Below, in pieces: positions 1-9,819 of a stretch of DNA of 64,000 nt. Source of the DNA: Hydrogenophaga sp. (GTDB lineage Bacteria > Pseudomonadota > Gammaproteobacteria > Burkholderiales > Burkholderiaceae_C); contig JAURYH010000017.1 of the NCBI GenBank assembly GCA_030653975.1, positions 1 through 64,000 on the forward strand, in the 5' to 3' direction. Made by a program: the position numbers and the translations under genes. Positions within the stretch are counted from its first letter, which is position 1. Each line of letters opens with the position of its first letter. The notes below the pieces were generated by a model, which worked only from the letters and a program-made list of their open reading frames with translations, was not told the DNA's origin and did no database searches.

Positions 1-444
1 CCGGGTGTGGGCGGCGGCCGGCGCCGGCGCGGCCCGCAGCGGCTCGCACACGCGCGCGGCGTTGCCCGGCGGCAGCTCGGTTTCGCGCGCGTAGGGATCG
101 GTCTTCATCACGTGCCGGCCGTCGATGCCCTGCACCTCGAACTTGTACCAGGCACCCGCGCCGGCACCGGGCACGAACAGTTCCCAGACGCCGCATTCCG
201 GGCGAAAACGCATGGACTGGGGCTGCCAGCCGTTGAAGTCACCGGTCAGGCCCACGTGGCGCGCGTGCGGTGCCCAGACCGCGAACGCGGTGCCCGCCAC
301 GCCGTCCATCACCGTGGTGTGGGCGCCCAGCTTTTGCCAGGGTCGCAGGTGTTTGCCTTCGGCCAGCAGCCAGGCATCGGTCTCGCCGATCCAGAAGCTG
401 GCGGGCGCGCCGGGGGGGGTGGGGGCAGTGGATGTTGGGTTCAT
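1..444 (-). CDS. glgB: 1,4-alpha-glucan branching enzyme, N-terminal part (cut by window edge)
   Basis: Only the first 148 residues are visible, read leftward from ATG at 444. GlgB introduces alpha-1,6 branches into glycogen in the cytoplasm. The visible part is the starch-binding-like CBM48 module: HLRPWQKLGAH near residue 32, FAVWAPHA, LTGDFNGW, then WELFVPGAG and WYKFEV. These line up in order with the same region of E. coli GlgB, but the extra N-terminal module of the E. coli enzyme is absent, so this looks like the shorter form. The catalytic GH13 barrel lies outside the window. The Pro-rich N-terminus is encoded over a run of eight G on the + strand (412-419). The gene is divergent from the downstream transporter. 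Confidence 0.9.
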   Translation of the reverse strand, partial: MNPTSTAPTPPGAPASFWIGETDAWLLAEGKHLRPWQKLGAHTTVMDGVAGTAFAVWAPHARHVGLTGDFNGWQPQSMRFRPECGVWELFVPGAGAGAWYKFEVQGIDGRHVMKTDPYARETELPPGNAARVCEPLRAAPAPAAAHTR

Positions 445-564
445 GGGGGCACGCTGTTGAGCCATTCTGGCACCGAACGGGAACCCGCTGGTTACATCCT
501 GAGGCCGTTGGTGCCGGCGCCAGGGAGGCACGGAACGCCCGCGAGCCTCGGCGACAATGCCCGG

Positions 565-1491
565 ATGATTCTGGACTCCCGTTTTCTCACGCCCCGGCGC
601 CTGCTCATGGCGTCCGTGGTGGTCGCACTCATCACCATCACGCTCAAGACCCTGGCCTGGGTCATCACCGATTCGGTCGGTCTGCTGTCGGACGCGATGG
701 AGTCGCTGGTCAACCTGGCCAGCGCCATGTTCGGCCTGGTGATGGTGACGATCGCCGCGCGCCCGGCCGACGACGACCACCCCTATGGTCACCACAAGGC
801 GGAGTATTTTTCGTCCGGCTTTGAAGGCATCCTGATCATCGTGGCGGCGCTCGGCATCGTCTGGACGGCGGTGCACCGGTTGCTGGATCCGCAGCCCATC
901 GAACAGGTGGGCTGGGGTCTGGCGCTGTCGGTGGCGAGTTCGGTGCTCAACGGCCTGCTGGCCTGGGTGATGTTCCGCGCCGCCAGGGAGCACCGCTCCA
1001 TCGCGCTGGAAGCCGATGCGAAACACCTGACCACCGACGTCTGGACCTCGGCCGGTGTGGTGATCGGCATCGCGCTGGTGCACTTCACCGGCTGGCTCTG
1101 GCTCGATCCGGTGGTCGCCATTGGCGTGGCGCTGAACATCCTGAAAGAGGGTGTTCACCTGATCTGGCGCTCTTCGCAGGGGCTGATGGACGAGGCGGTG
1201 GAGCCCGAGGTGATGGCCACGATCCAGGCCACGCTGGACGGGTTCGCGAGCCAGCGCGGCGAAACCACCATCATCCGTTTCGACCACCTGAGCACCCGCA
1301 AGGCCGGGCAGCGCCGTTTTGTGGACCTGCACATGCACATGCCCGCGGCCTGGTCGCTCGGGCGCGCGGCCGCGGTGCGGGGCAGCGTGGAGCAGGCGCT
1401 CATGAGCGCGGTGCCGGGCCTGCGCGCCAGCATCCAGTTGCTGCCCAGCGACGTGGAAGCGCATTTTGAAGATGAAAAGGACCTGATTTGA
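565..1491 (+). CDS. Cation diffusion facilitator (CDF) family metal transporter
   Basis: A 308-residue inner-membrane protein of the CDF family, which exports divalent metals (Zn, Fe, Mn, Co or Cd) in exchange for protons. Six hydrophobic segments fill roughly residues 10-200. TM2 carries [10 protein letters not shown], followed by the family loop [11 protein letters not shown], and TM5 carries the HxxxD-type metal site in KHLTTDVW. A soluble C-terminal domain of about 100 residues follows. ATG 565 was chosen because the first transmembrane helix begins about 12 residues later; the upstream open frame is antisense to glgB. The metal cannot be assigned from sequence. Its stop overlaps the dtd start. 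Confidence 0.9.
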   Translation: MILDSRFLTPRRLLMASVVVALITITLKTLAWVITDSVGLLSDAMESLVNLASAMFGLVMVTIAARPADDDHPYGHHKAEYFSSGFEGILIIVAALGIVWTAVHRLLDPQPIEQVGWGLALSVASSVLNGLLAWVMFRAAREHRSIALEADAKHLTTDVWTSAGVVIGIALVHFTGWLWLDPVVAIGVALNILKEGVHLIWRSSQGLMDEAVEPEVMATIQATLDGFASQRGETTIIRFDHLSTRKAGQRRFVDLHMHMPAAWSLGRAAAVRGSVEQALMSAVPGLRASIQLLPSDVEAHFEDEKDLI

Positions 1492-1934
1492 TCGCCTTGC
1501 TGCAACGCGTGAGCGAAGCCCGCGTGGTGATCGCGGGTGAAACGGTGGGCCAGATCGGCACCGGCCTGCTGGTGCTGGTGTGCGCCGAACCGGACGACAC
1601 CGCCGCCGTGGGCGAAAAGCTGCTGGCCAAGATCCTCAAGCTGCGCATCTTCAGCGACGAGGCGGGCAAGATGAACCGCAGCGTGCAGGACGTGGCCGGC
1701 GGCCTGCTGATCGTGAGCCAGTTCACCCTGGCGGCGGACACGAAGAGCGGCAACCGGCCCGGCTTCACCGCCGCCGCGCCGCCGGCCCTGGGCGAGGCGC
1801 TTTACGATCGCTTGGTCGAAGCCGCCCGCGCGTTGCACCCGCAGGTCGCCACCGGCCGCTTTGGCGCCGACATGCAGGTGCATCTGGTCAACGACGGGCC
1901 GGTGACCATTCCGCTGCGCATGGCAGCCAGCTGA
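1488..1934 (+). CDS. dtd: D-aminoacyl-tRNA deacylase
   Basis: A 148-residue homodimeric deacylase that removes D-amino acids (and glycine from tRNA-Ala) from mischarged tRNA. Both family signatures are present: SQFTLAAD at 77-84 and NDGPVTIPL with the Gly-cisPro pair at 137-138. Length matches the family. The start is a TTG whose last two bases belong to the TGA stop of the CDF transporter (TTGA overlap), which suggests translational coupling. The chorismatase-like gene follows after 8 bases, so the three genes likely form one transcript. Confidence 0.95.
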   Translation: MIALLQRVSEARVVIAGETVGQIGTGLLVLVCAEPDDTAAVGEKLLAKILKLRIFSDEAGKMNRSVQDVAGGLLIVSQFTLAADTKSGNRPGFTAAAPPALGEALYDRLVEAARALHPQVATGRFGADMQVHLVNDGPVTIPLRMAAS

Positions 1935-1942
1935 CAGAACCC

Positions 1943-2923
1943 ATGAGTTTGCAATTCTTTTCTTCCCCCACCCCGTTGGCGTCCGATACGGCCCACGTGC
2001 TCGGCGCCGGCCTTCTGGGGCTGCAGGCGCCCGCCGCCGCACCGGCCTGGCCGCTGCAGCACGTGCGTGCGCCGCTGCTCGGTTCGGACGGCCTGTCGTT
2101 CCACGAGGCCTGGCGGGTCGACTCGGCGCCGCTCGCCGGCGTCACCGAAGGCATCCACTGGCGGCGGGCCGGCGACCTCTTGTTTGGCGTGATCGAACTG
2201 GCGGAAGAGCCGGGCCGTTCGGATTTGCGCACCCTCAGCGAACAGGCCTATGCCCGCCTCTTTCGCCTGCTGGATGCGCAAGCGCTGCCGCACCTCTGGC
2301 GGGTCTGGAACTACATGGCCGACATCAACGGGTCGGCGGACGGGCTGGAGCGTTACCGCCAGTTCAACCTGGGGCGCGCCGAGGCGTTCCTGCAGGGCGC
2401 GCGCAGTGTCGTGGGGCGGGTGCCGGCGGCCTGCGCCCTCGGCCTGGCCGGCGGCCCGCTGTCGATCGCTTTCCTCGCCGGGCCCACGCCGGCGGTGCCG
2501 ATCGAGAACCCGCGCCAGGTGAGCGCCTACCACTACCCGGCAGACTACGGGCCGCGCAGCCCGACCTTTTCGCGCGCCGCGCTGGTGTACCCGCCGGGGC
2601 AGGAGCTGCTGTTCATTTCAGGCACGGCGAGCATCGTCGGTCACCAGAGCGTGCACCCGGGCGACGTGGTGGCGCAGACCCGCGAGTCCATGGACAACGT
2701 GGCGGTCGTGCTGGATCAGGCCAACCAGCGCAGCCGCAGCGGCGGCCACGCCCTGGGTGCACTGAGCTACCGCGTGTACATCCGGCACGCGGCCGACGCG
2801 CCCCGGGTGCAGGCCGTGATGGCCGAACGTGTCGGGGCCGCGCCGGTGGTGTGTGTGCTGGCCGACGTTTGCCGCGCCGAGCTGCTGGTGGAGGTGGAAG
2901 CCCAGGGCCTGCGTTCGCTCTGA
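1943..2923 (+). CDS. Chorismatase, FkbO/Hyg5/XanB2-like
   Basis: A 326-residue protein resembling the chorismatase family, which hydrolyses chorismate to a dihydroxycyclohexadiene acid or to 3-/4-hydroxybenzoate plus pyruvate. The C-terminal half has the recognisable core LFISGTASIVGHQS, a GDVVAQTRESMDN segment and the YRVYIR strand. The N-terminal half has WNYMADIN followed by RYRQFN, typical of the family. Known homologues supply hydroxybenzoate starters for aryl polyene or xanthomonadin pigments, or for FK506-type macrolides. No such pigment cluster is visible here; the neighbours are dtd and ybeY. Which product it makes is not decidable by eye. The start ATG 1943 follows the dtd stop closely. 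Confidence 0.8.
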   Translation: MSLQFFSSPTPLASDTAHVLGAGLLGLQAPAAAPAWPLQHVRAPLLGSDGLSFHEAWRVDSAPLAGVTEGIHWRRAGDLLFGVIELAEEPGRSDLRTLSEQAYARLFRLLDAQALPHLWRVWNYMADINGSADGLERYRQFNLGRAEAFLQGARSVVGRVPAACALGLAGGPLSIAFLAGPTPAVPIENPRQVSAYHYPADYGPRSPTFSRAALVYPPGQELLFISGTASIVGHQSVHPGDVVAQTRESMDNVAVVLDQANQRSRSGGHALGALSYRVYIRHAADAPRVQAVMAERVGAAPVVCVLADVCRAELLVEVEAQGLRSL

Positions 2924-3027
2924 TACGGTTTCGCATTCAAGCGCATAACTTCGTTGCTTCGCCTTGCCGTGCCGTAGCACTGTCTGCGGCTTCGCGCCTT
3001 GTTCTACGCTTGAATGCAAAGCCGTAT
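2923..3027. repeat. Inverted repeat with 21-bp arms between convergent genes
   Basis: Arms at 2923-2943 and 3007-3027 are reverse complements with two mismatches; the left arm begins inside the TGA of the chorismatase gene. The 63-base loop separates them. The element fills most of the gap before the end of ybeY, so it could act as a terminator for both converging genes. It could equally be a short repetitive element; no second copy was seen in this window. Confidence 0.7.
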
Positions 3028-3051
3028 AAGCACCCGCGGTCGGCCCGGGCT

Positions 3052-3513
3052 TCAGCCGCGGTGGTACGGATCGGGCTGGCCCAGCCCGGCGAGGATCTGT
3101 GTTTCCCGCGCTTCCATCGCTTCGGCATCTTCTTCGCCGGTCTCGTGGTCCCAGCCCTGGGCGTGCAGCGTGCCGTGCACCAGCAGGTGCGCGTAGTGTT
3201 CGGCCAGCGGTTTGTTCAGCTCTTTCGCCTCGCGCGCCACCACGGGGGCACACAGCACCAGATCGGCCATCACCAGGGGGTCGGTTTCATAGTCGAAGGT
3301 CAGCACGTTGGTGGCGTAGTCCTTGCCGCGGTAGTCGCGGTTCAGGGCCTGGCCTTCTTCGGCGTCGACGATGCGCACGGTGATTTCGGCGTCGGCGGCC
3401 AGCGCGTGGCGGATGCAGCGCATGACCTTGTGCCGCGGCAGCGCGGCGCGATGGAGGGCGGCGTCGGCCAGATCGCCAAACTGCAGGGACAGGCTCAATG
3501 AGGGCAGGGCCAT
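3052..3513 (-). CDS. ybeY: Endoribonuclease / rRNA maturation factor YbeY
   Basis: A 153-residue zinc-dependent endoribonuclease needed for 16S rRNA 3'-end maturation and ribosome quality control. The metal site has the family pattern in [11 protein letters not shown], giving ligands H113, H117 and H123. The upstream segment [16 protein letters not shown] is also characteristic. It lies 9 bases downstream of phoH on the same strand, the usual phoH-ybeY arrangement in proteobacteria. ATG 3513 fits the family N-terminus. Confidence 0.96.
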   Translation of the reverse strand: MALPSLSLSLQFGDLADAALHRAALPRHKVMRCIRHALAADAEITVRIVDAEEGQALNRDYRGKDYATNVLTFDYETDPLVMADLVLCAPVVAREAKELNKPLAEHYAHLLVHGTLHAQGWDHETGEEDAEAMEARETQILAGLGQPDPYHRG

Positions 3514-3522
3514 TGGTTGTCC

Positions 3523-4503
3523 TCAGGCCGCTTTGCGGCGAGCGCGCTTCGCGGGTGCCGCGTCGCTATCGCCCGAACCGCGTGCGTCGTAGGCGTCCAC
3601 GATGCGCGCCACCAGCGGGTGGCGCACCACGTCGGCGCTGGTGAGGCGGTTGAAGGCGATGCCGGTCACGCGCTTGAGCACGCGCTCGGCGTCGATCAGG
3701 CCGCTCAGTTCCGTGCGCGGCAGGTCGATCTGGCTCACGTCGCCCGTGACCACGGCCTTGCTGCCAAAGCCGATGCGGGTGAGGAACATCTTCATCTGCT
3801 CGACCGTGGTGTTCTGCGCTTCGTCCAGGATCACGAACGAGTGGTTCAGCGTGCGCCCGCGCATGAAAGCCAGTGGCGCAATTTCAATCTGCTGGCGCTC
3901 GAAGGCTTTCTGCACCTTGTCGAAACCCATCAGGTCGTGCAGTGCGTCATAAAGAGGTCGCAGGTAGGGGTCGACCTTCTGGCCCAGGTCGCCGGGCAGG
4001 AAGCCGAGCTTTTCGCCCGCTTCCACCGCCGGGCGGGTCAGCACGATCTTCTGCACCGCGCTGCGCTCCAGCGCGTCCACCGCGCAGGCCACGGCCAGAT
4101 AGGTCTTGCCGGTGCCAGCCGGGCCGATGCCGAAGGTGATGTCGTGCGTGGCCATGTTCTCCAGGTAACGCGCCTGGTTGGGCGTGCGCCCGCGCACCTC
4201 GCCGCGCCGCGTCTGCATCGCCAGCGCGCCGTCGCCCGGCTCGGCCAGCGCCGTGTCGCCGCTGAGCATGAGCTGCACGGTTTCGGCCGGGATCGGCTTT
4301 TTCGCCATCTCGTACAGCGCCTGCAGCGTTTCCAGCGCCTGGTTGGCTTTGGCCTTGGGGCCTTCGATGCGGAACTGCTCGAAGCGGTGCGCCACCTTGA
4401 CCTGCAGGCCCGCCTCGATGCTGCGGATGTGGCTGTCCATGGGCCCGCAGAGGTGACCCATGCGCAGGTTGTCGGGCGGGGAGAAGGTGTGGCGGAGGAT
4501 CAA
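3523..4503 (-). CDS. PhoH family ATPase (YbeZ)
   Basis: A 326-residue cytoplasmic P-loop ATPase of the PhoH/YbeZ family, thought to work with YbeY in RNA processing. Walker A is GPAGTGKT at 127-134 and Walker B is FVILDEAQN, followed by VVTGDVSQIDLP. I chose TTG 4503 (M-ILRHTFSPP...), which matches the usual N-terminus of betaproteobacterial homologues as I recall them. The frame also stays open to another TTG at 4536, which would overlap the first base of ruvA, and an ATG at 4461 is possible. It is divergent from ruvA and transcribed into ybeY. Confidence 0.9.
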   Translation of the reverse strand: MILRHTFSPPDNLRMGHLCGPMDSHIRSIEAGLQVKVAHRFEQFRIEGPKAKANQALETLQALYEMAKKPIPAETVQLMLSGDTALAEPGDGALAMQTRRGEVRGRTPNQARYLENMATHDITFGIGPAGTGKTYLAVACAVDALERSAVQKIVLTRPAVEAGEKLGFLPGDLGQKVDPYLRPLYDALHDLMGFDKVQKAFERQQIEIAPLAFMRGRTLNHSFVILDEAQNTTVEQMKMFLTRIGFGSKAVVTGDVSQIDLPRTELSGLIDAERVLKRVTGIAFNRLTSADVVRHPLVARIVDAYDARGSGDSDAAPAKRARRKAA

Positions 4504-4535
4504 ACCGATAATCCGGTGAACAAAAGGAAGTTCCA

Positions 4536-5114
4536 ATGATAGGCAAGTTGACCGGCACGCTGCTGGAAAAGAACCCGCCGCAGATCCTGATCGACTGCCA
4601 CGGCGTGGGCTACGAGGTGGACGTGCCCATGAGCACCTTCTACAACCTGCCCGCCTTGGGCGAGAAGGTGTCGCTGCTGACGCACTTCGTGGTGCGCGAG
4701 GACGCGCAGATCCTCTACGGCTTTGGCAACGCTGCCGAGCGCGAGGCCTTCCGCCAGCTCATCAAGATCAGCGGCGTGGGGCCGCGCACGGCGCTGTCGG
4801 TGTTGTCGGGCATGAGCGTGGCCGATCTGGCACAGGCCGTCAGCGCGCAGGACAGCGGGCGCATCATCAAGGTGCCCGGCATCGGCAAGAAGACCGCCGA
4901 ACGCCTGCTGCTCGAACTCAAGGGCAAGCTCGGCGCCGACCTGGCCCTGCCCGGCGCCGGCCCGGTGCAAAGCGATGTGCAGGGCGACATCCAGCAGGCC
5001 CTGATGGCCCTGGGCTACAGCGAGAAGGACGCAGCGGCGGCGCTGAAGGCGCTGCCGGTGGAGGTGGGGGTGAGCGAGGGGATCAAGCTGGCGTTGAAGG
5101 CGCTGGCGAAGTAG
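4536..5114 (+). CDS. ruvA: Holliday junction DNA helicase subunit RuvA
   Basis: A 192-residue protein that binds four-way DNA junctions and loads RuvB for branch migration. The N-terminal OB fold starts MIGKLTG, followed by [10 protein letters not shown]. Two helix-hairpin-helix motifs are seen as ISGVGPRTA and [12 protein letters not shown], and domain III at the end (about 145-192) would contact RuvB. A ribosome site AAAAGGAAG precedes the ATG. ruvB lies 750 bases downstream, with a toxin-antitoxin pair in between. Confidence 0.97.
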   Translation: MIGKLTGTLLEKNPPQILIDCHGVGYEVDVPMSTFYNLPALGEKVSLLTHFVVREDAQILYGFGNAAEREAFRQLIKISGVGPRTALSVLSGMSVADLAQAVSAQDSGRIIKVPGIGKKTAERLLLELKGKLGADLALPGAGPVQSDVQGDIQQALMALGYSEKDAAAALKALPVEVGVSEGIKLALKALAK

Positions 5115-5168
5115 GGGCCATATACAAACGAACCACAGGGTCGGGGGTGTCGAGTGATTTGCCGTCAA

Positions 5169-5188
5169 TTGCTATACTTGTATAGCAA
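5169..5188 (+). promoter_or_regulatory. Palindromic operator over an extended -10 promoter of the RelBE-type operon
   Basis: TTGCTATAC-TT-GTATAGCAA is a perfect 9-2-9 palindrome. Its left half contains TG-C-TATACT (5170-5178), a good extended -10 element; no good -35 is visible. The antitoxin RBS AAAGGAG (5187-5193) directly adjoins, and the ATG is at 5200. Binding of the ribbon-helix-helix antitoxin here would block RNA polymerase, the usual autoregulation of such operons (inferred). Confidence 0.75.
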
Positions 5189-5199
5189 AGGAGCACGAC

Positions 5200-5412
5200 A
5201 TGCTGGCCATTCGCCTCACACCCGACATCGAAGCCCGCCTGGATCGATTGACCCAGGAGACCGGGCGCACCAAGACCGCGCTGGCGCGCGAGGCGATCCT
5301 GGAGCATCTGGATGACCTCGAAGACTTCTACCTGGCCGAAGCCCGGGCGCGCAAGAACCGCAAGACCATTCCGCTGACCGACGTGGAGCGCGAGCTTGGC
5401 TTGGCAAATTGA
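5200..5412 (+). CDS. RelB/StbD-type antitoxin, ribbon-helix-helix
   Basis: A 70-residue protein with the N-terminal strand MLAIRLTPDIEARL and helix LTQETGRTKTALAREAI typical of ribbon-helix-helix antitoxins. The C-terminal part, rich in charge, would wrap the toxin. It should bind DNA at the palindrome upstream and neutralise the RelE-like toxin, whose start lies 17 bases inside this gene. Such overlap is usual in toxin-antitoxin operons. Exact subfamily (RelB or another RHH antitoxin) is uncertain. Confidence 0.88.
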   Translation: MLAIRLTPDIEARLDRLTQETGRTKTALAREAILEHLDDLEDFYLAEARARKNRKTIPLTDVERELGLAN

Positions 5413-5665
5413 GTTCGATCCCGACGCTCTGAAGGAACTCAAGAAGCTCGACCGACCGATCCAGGCGCGACTGGTCGCCTTCTTGCGCGACCGCCTGTCT
5501 CCGATGGACGACCCCCGCAGCATTGGCGAAGCGCTGTCGGGTGCCCGGCTGGGCAGCTACTGGAAATACCGCGTGGGCGACTGGCGCATCGTCTGCGACA
5601 TACAGGACCAACGCATCGTCGTGCGCGTGCTGCGCATCGGCAATCGGCGCGAGGTCTATCGCTGA
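5396..5665 (+). CDS. RelE/ParE superfamily toxin
   Basis: An 89-residue toxin-like protein; RelE members cut mRNA at the ribosome, ParE members act on gyrase. It starts with a TTG (MAWQIEFDPDALKEL) inside the antitoxin gene. The fold is recognisable from LKKLDRP, LGSYWKYRVGDWRIVC and the C-terminal IGNRREVYR, the common end of RelE-type toxins. The basic residues around WRI and NRREVY are compatible with an mRNase of the RelE type, but target cannot be fixed by eye. The pair interrupts ruvA and ruvB. Confidence 0.88.
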   Translation: MAWQIEFDPDALKELKKLDRPIQARLVAFLRDRLSPMDDPRSIGEALSGARLGSYWKYRVGDWRIVCDIQDQRIVVRVLRIGNRREVYR

Positions 5666-5866
5666 ATCGCCCGAAGTGCTGTTTTCGCCGTCTTCGGTTA
5701 TTGGGCGTCCTGCACCACCCGTCCGTGCAGCGCCTGCATCGGCCGCTGCAGTTGTTCGGTGGCGTCGCGAACACACAGCGTGTTGCCGCCCCGAGCGACT
5801 TGAGCACCATGGGCTGGCCTGTATAGTCAGTGGCCGTTGCCCTGCCTCCCCCTTTGTTGCCCCGCC

Positions 5867-6908
<1,042 letters not shown>

Positions 6909-6919
<11 letters not shown>

Positions 6920-8642
6920 GCCGCGGGGCGCCGCCGCGCAGCACGCCCATGAGCATCAGGCACTGCGCGGCGTAGTAGCTGCCCAGCACCCAGAAGGCCG
7001 GCATCGGCAGCGGGCTCACGAAGCGGTTGATCGCCAGCAGGGCGTCGCTGAGCATGAAACAGACGGCGCCCACCGCGACCATCACCGACGGGCCGTCGCG
7101 TTGCACGCTGGCGCGCCCCAGGGCCTGCGCGGCCATCAGGCCGATGGCCAGCACATAGGCCGCCACGGGTGCGCGCAGCCCGGGTGGCAGGCCGCCGAAC
7201 CAGAGCACGGCATACATCACCGCTGCTGCGATGCCCACGCCCCACAGCGCCCGCCGGCTGGGCAGCCAGGGCACGCCCTGGCGGAACAGCGCGATGTAGG
7301 CCAGGTGCGCGAGCAGGAAAGCCACCAGTCCGGGGATGAACAGGCCGTCGAGCATGAGGAACACATCGCCAGCGAGCGAAGCGGCGAGCGCCGCGAGCAG
7401 CCAGGGGGCACCCCGCAGGGCGGTGGTGGACGCGCCCCGGGCCAGCAGCACCAGGCCCAGCGCGATCAGCATGGTCAGCGGCTTGAACACCAGGTGCGCC
7501 GCCGTCCAGCCGGTGACCGCGCTGGCCATGGCGAGCGCGGCGCATTCGATCAGCAGCACCTCCCCCATGCCGATGCGGCCCTGCAGCAGCGCGCCCACGG
7601 CCCACAAGCCGGCCAGCAACACGGCGAACCCCGCGATGTTGTGCGGCAGCGCCGCGGTATCGGCACGCCAGAGGAAGACCGCCACGCCGCCCAGCAAGGC
7701 CACGAACTGCAGCGCAGCGAACACCCGAACAGGGCGCGGAATGGGCGGTGCATAGGTCCGCAGCGCGGTGATGTCGAACGGCGCTTTCGGGAACGCCGCT
7801 GCCACATCGGCCGGTCGCCAGCCCGGCGGCTTCAGCCACACGCGCAGCTTGTCGCTCCAGCGTTTCGTGTGCCAGCTGTCCTGCGCCAGCGCCCAGTAGA
7901 CCTCGGCGTTGGCCCAGAGCGGGTCCCAGCTGTCGAGCGGGCTGCGCGTGCCGTAGACGCAGGGCTCGCGCGGGTCTTCCGGCTCAAAGCTGCCGAAGAG
8001 GTGGTCCCACAGCATCAGGATGCCGCCGTAGTTCTTGTCCACGTAGCGGTCGTTGACCGCGTGGTGCACGCGGTGGTTGGAGGGAGAAGCGAACCAGCGA
8101 TCGAAGCGGCCGAGCCGCCCCACGTGTTCGGTGTGGATCCAGAACTGGTAGAGCAGGTCGATCAGCGCCACCACGGCGAACACCAGTGGTGGCACGCCGG
8201 CCACGGCCATGGGCAGGTAGAACACCCAGCCCAGCAGTGGGTAGGTGCTGGGCTGGCGCAGCGCGGTGGAGAGGTTGTAGGCCTGGCTCTGGTGGTGCAC
8301 CACGTGCGCCGCCCAGAACACGCCCACTGTGTGGCCGAGGCGGTGGTTCCAGTAGTAGAGGAAGTCGTAGAACAGCAGCGCCAGCAGCCAGCCGGGCAGC
8401 GTGGTCCAGAAACCGGTATCGGGCACGAGGGACAGGTGGTGAAACACCGCGGTGTAGATGCCGACACGAAGCAGCGGCACAAAGACCGCACTGGCCTGGC
8501 TGGACATGCCCAGGCCGATGCTGTTGATGGCGTCGTCGAACCGGTAGGTGTTGCGCCCGCGGCGCTGGCCGACCACGAACTCGATGGCGATGAGCAGGAG
8601 AAAAACCGGGGTGGCGAGAACGATGATCTGGCTGGGCGACAT
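6909..8642 (-). CDS. Fused alkylglycerol monooxygenase-like fatty acid hydroxylase and YhhN/TMEM86 lysoplasmalogenase-like protein
   Basis: A 577-residue polytopic membrane protein made of two enzyme families. Residues 1-330 form a di-iron fatty acid hydroxylase domain with histidine boxes HRLGH (100-104), HVVHH (113-117) and HRVHH (190-194). The segment YNLSTALRQ and the stretch [13 protein letters not shown] with VDKNYGG closely resemble animal TMEM195/AGMO, which splits the ether bond of alkylglycerols. About residues 340-577 are a YhhN/TMEM86-like domain, a family that hydrolyses vinyl-ether lysoplasmalogens. Together they suggest ether-lipid breakdown in the membrane (inference). ATG 8642 gives no overlap with the upstream gene; an earlier start at 8687 is possible. 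Confidence 0.85.
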
Positions 8643-8661
8643 CGGGCCATTCTGGCGCGAC

Positions 8662-9819
8662 TCAGCCCAGTTTTCCTCTGGCGTCAACCCTGATCAGGCG
8701 TTCCACCCGGCCCGCCGCGAGGCCGCCGCGCACGCCGAAGGCGACGTCGTGCAGGTTCACCGTGGGGTCGCAATGGCCCGGAATCAGCCACACGGTTTCG
8801 CCCAGTTCGGGCAGCTCGGTGCCGGGCACCGCGGCGCGCAGGATGCCGTGTTCGTCGCCGCCGTTGGCGAACACCAGGCCGCTGGGCCAGGCCACCGCCG
8901 GCAGGCCGCTGTCGATGGCGTGGCTCTTGTGGCCGGCGTCGCAGATCGCGCGGTCTTCGCTGCGGCTCATGACCTGGCTCTTGACGAACAGCGCGTGTTC
9001 AAACACCGGGTCGTCCGCGTCGTTCTGGTTGGCCGCGTAGTCGGCGTCCATGAACAGATAGGACCCGGCCTGCAGCTCGCCCCAGACGCCGCTGGCGGTC
9101 TCCAGCACGAAGCTGCCGGTGCCCGCGCCGGTGACCAGCGGCACGCTGTAACCCGCCGCCGCCAGTGCATCGCGGGTGCCGACCACGGCCTGTGTGGCGC
9201 TCTCGATGGAGCGGCGGCGTTCGGCCGGCGTGCGCTGGTGCTGGGCGCTGCCGTGGTAGGCCTGCAGGCCGGCGAAACGCAGGGCGGGGTGGGTTGCGAT
9301 CTGCCGTGCCAGCGCCACGGCTGGCTCACCCGGCACCGCACCGCAGCGGCCCTGGCCGACGTCGATCTCGATGAACACGTCGATGGCACCGACGGTGCGC
9401 ACGCCGGTTGCGTCGAGCGCCTGCGCCAGGCGTTCAATGCCCAGCGCGCTGTCCACGGCGATGGCAAGGCGCGCGGGCAGGTCGCGCACCGCTTCGGCCA
9501 GCCGCGCCAGCTTGTGGGGCGCGATCACCTCGTTGCTGATGAAGATGTCGTGCACGCCCGCGTGGACCAGGGCCAGCGCTTCGTCGGTCTTCTGCACACA
9601 CACGCCGACGGCGCCGTGGGTCATCTGCAGCTTGGCCAGCTCGGCGCTCTTGTGCATCTTGGCGTGCGGCCGCAGGCGCAGGCCGTGTTCGGCCGCGAAG
9701 GCCGCCATGCGCGCCAGGTTGCGCTCCATGGCGTCCAGGTCGATCACCAGCGCCGGCGTGTCGATGGCGGCCACGCCCTGACCGACGCAATCCCGGGCCT
9801 GCTCAAGCGGTCTGTTCAT
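8662..9819 (-). CDS. DSD1-family PLP-dependent enzyme (D-threonine aldolase / D-serine dehydratase-like)
   Basis: A 385-residue protein of the alanine racemase-like fold. The N-terminal barrel has IDTPALVIDLDAMERN and then RPHAKMHKS with the PLP lysine. The C-terminal domain contains IPGHCDPTVNLHD, where the His and Cys match the metal ligands of D-threonine aldolase, D-3-hydroxyaspartate aldolase and eukaryotic D-serine dehydratase. It therefore likely acts on a beta-hydroxy D-amino acid with a divalent metal; substrate is not decidable. It overlaps the histidine phosphatase by 17 bases and lies 19 bases before the ether-lipid enzyme, so the three are probably cotranscribed. Confidence 0.88.
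   Translation of the reverse strand: MNRPLEQARDCVGQGVAAIDTPALVIDLDAMERNLARMAAFAAEHGLRLRPHAKMHKSAELAKLQMTHGAVGVCVQKTDEALALVHAGVHDIFISNEVIAPHKLARLAEAVRDLPARLAIAVDSALGIERLAQALDATGVRTVGAIDVFIEIDVGQGRCGAVPGEPAVALARQIATHPALRFAGLQAYHGSAQHQRTPAERRRSIESATQAVVGTRDALAAAGYSVPLVTGAGTGSFVLETASGVWGELQAGSYLFMDADYAANQNDADDPVFEHALFVKSQVMSRSEDRAICDAGHKSHAIDSGLPAVAWPSGLVFANGGDEHGILRAAVPGTELPELGETVWLIPGHCDPTVNLHDVAFGVRGGLAAGRVERLIRVDARGKLG

Noticed and set aside
5698..5830. Short minus-strand frame between the toxin gene and ruvB
   Set aside because: About 40 codons end at 5698 with a protein-like ending, but no start, ribosome site or family was found. It may be a gene remnant, yet there is too little to call one. 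The gap is about 200 bases.
7101..8693. A 530-codon open frame on the + strand
   Set aside because: It lies antisense to the fused ether-lipid enzyme, has low-complexity His/Gln/Arg-rich composition and no recognisable family; such frames are common opposite genes in GC-rich DNA.
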